DNA of 64,000 nucleotides from Inia geoffrensis (taxonomy: Eukaryota; Chordata; Mammalia; Artiodactyla; Iniidae), in contig JAZAQT010000267.1 of the NCBI GenBank assembly GCA_036417435.1, positions 62,001-126,000 on the forward strand, in the 5' to 3' direction. Positions 59,700 to 64,000 of the stretch are shown piece by piece. The translations under genes and the position numbers were made by a program. Position 1 is the first letter of the stretch; each line of letters starts with the position of its first letter. The notes beneath the pieces are model-generated. The model worked only from the letters and a program-made list of their open reading frames with translations, had not been told where the DNA came from and searched no databases.

Positions 59700-62600
59700 G
59701 ATTAGGGCACGGGTGAGGGTAAAGCTTCGAGTGAGGGTCAGGTTTAGGATTCGGGTTAGGGTTAGGGTTAGGGAATTGAGAGGGATTAGGGTACAGGTTA
59801 GGGTACGACAATGCTTAAGGGTTAGCGTAAGTTTGAGGGCACGAGTTAGTGTTGGTGTACTGGTTAAGACAATGGCACCAATGAGGGTTAGGCCTCGGAA
59901 AAGGGTCACGTTCAGGGTTTCGCTTAGGGTTAGGGTTAGGGAATGGGGAGGGATTAGGGTACAGGATAGGGTATGACAATGCTTAAGGGTTAGCGTACGT
60001 TTGAGGGCATGAGTTAGTGTTTGTGTACTGATTAAGTTTAGGGCATTGGGTAGGGTAGGGCATCGGAAGTGGGTCAAGTTTAGGGTTGGGGTTAGGGTTA
60101 GGGTTAAGGAGTGGGGAGGGATTAGGGTACAATTTAGGGTACGACAACGCTTAAGGTTTAGCGTACGTGTGAGGGCACGAGTTAGTGTTGGTGTCCTGGT
60201 TAAGATTAGGGCACGGGTGAGGGTAAGGCTTCGGGTGAGGGTCAGGGTTAGGATTCGGGTTAGGGTTAGAGTTAGGGAATGGGGAGGGATTAGGGTACAG
60301 TTTAGGGTACGACAACGATTAAGTGTTAGCGTACGTTTGAGGGCACAAGTTAGTGTTGGTGTCCTGGTTAAGATTAGGGCACGGGTGAGGGTAAGGTTTC
60401 GGGTGAGAGTCAGAGATAGAATTCGGGATAGGGTTAAGGTTAGGGAATGGGGAGATATTAGGGCACAGTTTAGGGTACCACAACGCTTAAGGTTTAGCGT
60501 ACGTGTGAGGTCACTAGTTAGTGTTAGTGTACTGCTTACGATTAGGGCACGGGTGAGGGTAAGGCCTCGTAAGAGGGTCACGTTAAGGGTTAGGGTTAGG
60601 GTTAGGGTTAGGGAATGGGGATTGATTAGGGTACAGGTTAGTGTACGACAATGGCTTAGGGTTGGTGTACGTTAGAGGGCATGGGTTAGTGTTCATGTAC
60701 TGTTTAAAATTAGGACACGGGTGAGGGTAAAGTTTCGGGTGAGTGTCATGGTTAGGTTTCAGGTTAGGGTTAGGGTTAGGGAATGGAGAGGGATTAGGGT
60801 ACAGGTTAGGGTACCACTGCGGTTTAGTATTAGCGTACGTTTCAGGGCACGAGTTAGTCTTGGTGTCCTGGTTAAGATTAGGACACGGGTGAGGGTAAGG
60901 CTTCGGGTGAGGGTCAGGGTTAGGATTCGGGTTACGGTTAGGGTTAGGGAATGGAGAGGGATTAGGGTACAGGTTAGGGTACGACAATGCTTAAGGGTTA
61001 GCGTAAGTGTGAGGGCACGAGTTAGTGTTGGTGTACTGGTTAAGACAACGGCACCGATGAGGGTAAGGCCTCGGAAAAGGGTCACGTTCAGGGTTTTGCT
61101 TAGGGTTAGGGTTAGGGAATGGGAAGGGATTAGGGTACAGGATAGGGTACGACAATGCTTAAGGGTTAGCGTACGTTTGAGGGCATGAGTTAGTGTTTGT
61201 TTACTGGTTAAGATTAGGGCATTGGTTAGGGTAGGGCATCGGAAGTGGGTCAGGTTTAGGGATGGGTTTAGGGTTAGGGTTAAGGAATGGGGAGGGATTA
61301 GGGTACAATTTAGGGTACGACAACGCTTAAGGTTTAGCGTACGTGTGAGGGCACGAGTTAGTGTTGGTGTCCTGGTTAAGATTAGGGCACGGGTGAGGGT
61401 AAGGCTTCGGGTGAGGGTCAGGGTTAGGATTCGGGTTAGGGTTAGGGTTAGGGAATGGGGAGGGATTAGGGTACAGGGTAGGGTACGACAATGCTTAAGG
61501 GTTAGCGTACGTTTGAAGGCATGAGTTAGTGTTTATGTACTGGTTAAGATTAGGGCATTGGTTAGGGTAGGGCATCGGAAGTGGGTCAGGTTTAGGGATG
61601 GGGTTAGGGTTAGGGTTATGGAATGGGGAGGGATTAGGGTACAATTTAGGGTACGACAACGCTTAAGGTTTAGCGTACGTGTGAGGGCACGAGTTAATGT
61701 TGGTGTCCTGGTTAAGATTAGGGCACAGGTGAGGGTAAGGTTTCGGGTGAGGGTCAGGGATAGAATTCGGGTTAGGGTAAGGGTTAGGGAATGGGGAGAT
61801 ATTAGGGCACAGTTTAGGGTACCACAACGCTTAAGGTTTAGCGTACGTGTGAGGTCACTAGTTAGTGTTAGTGTACGGCTTACGATTAGGGCACGGGTGA
61901 GGGTAAGGCCTCGGAAGAGGGTCACGTTAAGGGTTAGGGTTAGGGTTAGGTTTAGGGAATGGGGATTGATTAGCGTACAGGTTAGGGTACGGCAATGGCT
62001 TAGGGTTGGCGTACGTTAGAGGGCATGGGTTAGTGTTGATGTACTGGTTAAAATTAGGACACGGGTGAGGGTAAAGTTTCGGGTGAGTGTCATGGTTAGG
62101 TTTCAGGTTAGGGTTAGGGTTAGGGAATGGAGAGGGATTAGGGTACAGGTTAGGGCACCGCTGCGGTTTAGTGTTAGCGTACGTGTGAGGGCACGGGTTA
62201 GTGTTGGTGTCCTGGTTAAGATTAGGACACGGGTGAGGGTAAGGCTTCGGGTGAGGGTCAGGGTTAGGATTCGGGTTAGGGTTAGGGTTAAGGAATGCAG
62301 AGGGATTAGGGTACAGCTTAGGGTACGACAGTGCTTAAGGGTTAGCGTTCGTGTGAGGGCAAGGGTTAGTGTTAGTGTCTTGGTTAAGATTAGGGCACGG
62401 GTGAGGGTAAGGCTTCAGGTGAGGATCAGGGTTAGGATTCGGGTTAGGGTTAGGGTTAGGGAATGGGGAGGGATTAGGGTACAGTTTAGGGTATGACAAC
62501 GATTAAGGGTTAGCATACGTGTGAGGGCACAAGTTAGTGTTGGTGTCCTGGTTAAGATTAGGGCACGGGTGAGGGTAAGGTTTCGGGTGATGGTCAGGGA

Positions 62601-64000
62601 TAGAATTCGGGTTAGGGTTAGGGTTAAGGAATGGGGAGATATTAGGGCACAGTTTAGGGTACCACAACACTTAAGGTTTAGCGTACGTGTGAGGTCACTA
62701 GTTAGTGTTAGTTTACTGCTTACGATTAGGGCACGGGTGAGGGTAAGGCCTCGGAAGAGGGTAATGTTAAGGGTTAGGGTTAGGGTTAGGGTTAGGGAAT
62801 GGGGATTGATTAGGGCACAGGTTAGGGTGCGGCAATGGCTTAGGGTTGGCGTACGTTAGAGGGCATGGGTTAGTGTTGATGTACTGGTTAAAATTAGGAC
62901 ACGGGTGAGGGTAAAGTTTCGGGTGAGTGTCATGGTTAGGTTTCACGTTAGGGTTAGGGTTAGGGAATGGAGAGGGAGTAGGGTACAGGTTAGGGTACCG
63001 CTGCGGTTTAGTGTTAGCGTACGTTTGAGGGCACAAGTTAGTCTTGGTGTCCTGGTTAATATTAGGGCACGTGTGAGCGTAAGGCTTCGGGTGAGGGTCA
63101 GAGTTAGGATTCGGGTTAGGGTTAGGGTTAGGGAATGGAGAGGGATTAGGGTACAGGTTAGGGTACAACAATGCTTAAGGGTTAGCGTAACTGTTACGGC
63201 ACGAGTTAGTGTTGATGTACTGGTTAAGACAACGGCACCGATGAGGGTAAGGCCTCGAAAAGGGTCACGTTCAGTGTTTCGCTTAGGGTTAGTGTTAGGG
63301 AATGGGGAGGGATTAGGGTACAGGATAGGGTACGAAAATGCTTAAGCGTTAGCGTACGTTTGAGGGCATGAGTTAGTGTTTGTGTACTGGTTAAGATTAG
63401 GGCATTGGTTAGGGTAGGGCATCGGAAGTGGGTCAGGTTTAGGGATGGGGTTAGGGTTAGGGTTATGGAATGGGGAGGGATTAGGGTACAATTTAGGGTA
63501 TGACAACGCTTAAGGTTTAGCGTACGTGTGAGGGCACGATTTAGTGTTGGTGTCGTGGTTAAGATTAGGGCACGGGTGAGGGTAAGGCTTCGGGTGAGGG
63601 TCAGGGTTAGGATTCTGGTTAGTGTTAGGGTTAAGGAATGCAGAGGGATTAGGGTACAGCTTAGGGTACGACAGTGCTTAAGGGTTAGCGTTCGTGTGAG
63701 GGCAAGGGTTAGTGTTAGTGTCCTGGTTAAGATTAGGGCACGGGTGAGGGTAAGGCTTCAGGTGAGGGTCAGGGTTAGGATTTGTGTTTGGTTTAGGGTT
63801 AGGGAATGGGGAGGGAGTAGGGTACAGTTTAGGGTACGACAATGATTAAGTGTTAGCGCACGTGTGACGGCACAAGTTAGTGTTGGTGTCCTGGTTAAGA
63901 TTAAGGCACGGGTGAGGGTAAGGTTTCGGGTGAGGGTCAGGGATAGAATTCGGGTTAGGGTTAGGTTTAGAAAATGGGGAGATATTAGGGCACAGTTTAG
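56300..64000 (+). repeat. Tandem duplication, period 4703 bp, second copy cut by the window edge
   Basis: The segment 56300-59297 matches 61003-64000, including the TTTTGCTTAGGG and GGGAAGGG variants of B, the A/B and H/C hybrids, and the GGCCTCGAAAAGG deletion (58551 and 63254). Differences are few: GATTAAGGC near 57014 against GATTAGGGC, TACTGC near 57172 against TACGGC, and GTAAGTG near 58483 against GTAACTG. Confidence 0.87.
59700..64000 (+). repeat. A-B-C-A/E-F-G-H unit, then a repeat of the previous block to the window edge
   Basis: A 59700, B 59868, C 60036, hybrid 60204 (A-like left, E right), F 60372, G 60540, H 60708. Then A 60876, B, C, A/B 61380, C 61548, F, G, H/C 62052, D 62220 to H 62892, A 63060, B 63228 (again 167 bp), C 63395, D 63563, E 63731, and F from 63899, cut by the window end after 102 bp. 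Confidence 0.86.

Larger units (their letters stand above)
1..64000 (+). repeat. Telomere-derived 168 bp satellite array filling the window
   Basis: The word GGAATGG or GGAATGC follows a perfect GGTTAG run at 81, 249, 417, 585, 753, 921, 1089 and 1257 and then every 168 bp, with few exceptions, to the end. A monomer splits into exactly 28 six-base words, most of them one or two substitutions from GGTTAG. In one hand-counted E monomer there are 72 G and 16 C, so the strand is strongly G-skewed. Both window edges lie inside the array. Every base is assigned to a monomer, leaving no gene-sized non-repeat gap. Known biology: TTAGGG is the telomere unit of vertebrates and many other eukaryotes. 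Inference: a block of old telomeric DNA diverged and was then amplified as a satellite. Confidence 0.97.

Noticed and set aside
1..64000. Transposable element, integrated virus or structural RNA gene inside the array
   Set aside because: Every stretch can be assigned to monomers A-H or in-register hybrids of them. No non-satellite insertion, terminal inverted repeat, target-site duplication, poly-A tail or RNA-like fold block was found.

Overview
The whole 64 kb window is one continuous, head-to-tail satellite array built from degenerate vertebrate-type telomeric repeats (GGTTAG/TTAGGG). I find no protein-coding gene, RNA gene, transposon, CRISPR array or unique sequence. The monomer is 168 bp, exactly 28 hexamers, so the window holds about 381 monomers. 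Each monomer keeps a core of three to five perfect GGTTAG units. The rest is hexamers altered by substitutions, still in the original six-base register. The G-rich strand is the + strand throughout, with no inversion.

Eight diverged monomer types, named A to H here, follow each other in fixed order and form a higher-order repeat (HOR) of 1344 bp. The reference copy is 8-1351. Diagnostic words: A GGAATGGAGAGG with GCGTAAGTG; B GGCCTCGGAAAAGG; C GGGCATCGGAAGTGG; D GGAATGCAGAGG with GCGTTCG; E CTTCAGGTGAG with CGATTAAG; F ATAGAATTCGGG (EcoRI site) with GAGATATTAG; G GGCCTCGGAAGAGG with GGGGATTGATTAG; H AAGTTTCGGGTGAG with a GTACCGCTGCGG-like word.

Region by region: 1-19.3 kb is almost regular A-H units, largely organised in a larger cycle of three HOR variants (24 monomers, about 4032 bp), with large block copies (1-2.9 kb recurs at 13.27-16.2 kb). 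19.3-32.6 kb is a near-identical tandem duplication with a 5208 bp period, followed by a shortened third copy. 32.6-50.9 kb is the most rearranged part, with missing monomers, hybrid monomers and a variant A monomer carrying two extra TTAGGG units. 51-64 kb contains two more tandem duplications (2518 bp and 4703 bp periods) and is the only part where the hexamer register is broken, by single-base deletions.

Organism: a eukaryote whose telomere repeat is TTAGGG (vertebrates, many other animals, many filamentous fungi). Variant positions that look like decay of methylated CpG favour a genome with CpG methylation, such as a vertebrate, but the species cannot be named from the sequence. The location is probably subtelomeric or another heterochromatic block, possibly pericentromeric. 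If the array has the same orientation as its telomere, the chromosome end lies beyond position 64000. Long open frames on both strands are a by-product of the repeat, because its codons are mostly two substitutions away from a stop. They should not be annotated as genes.
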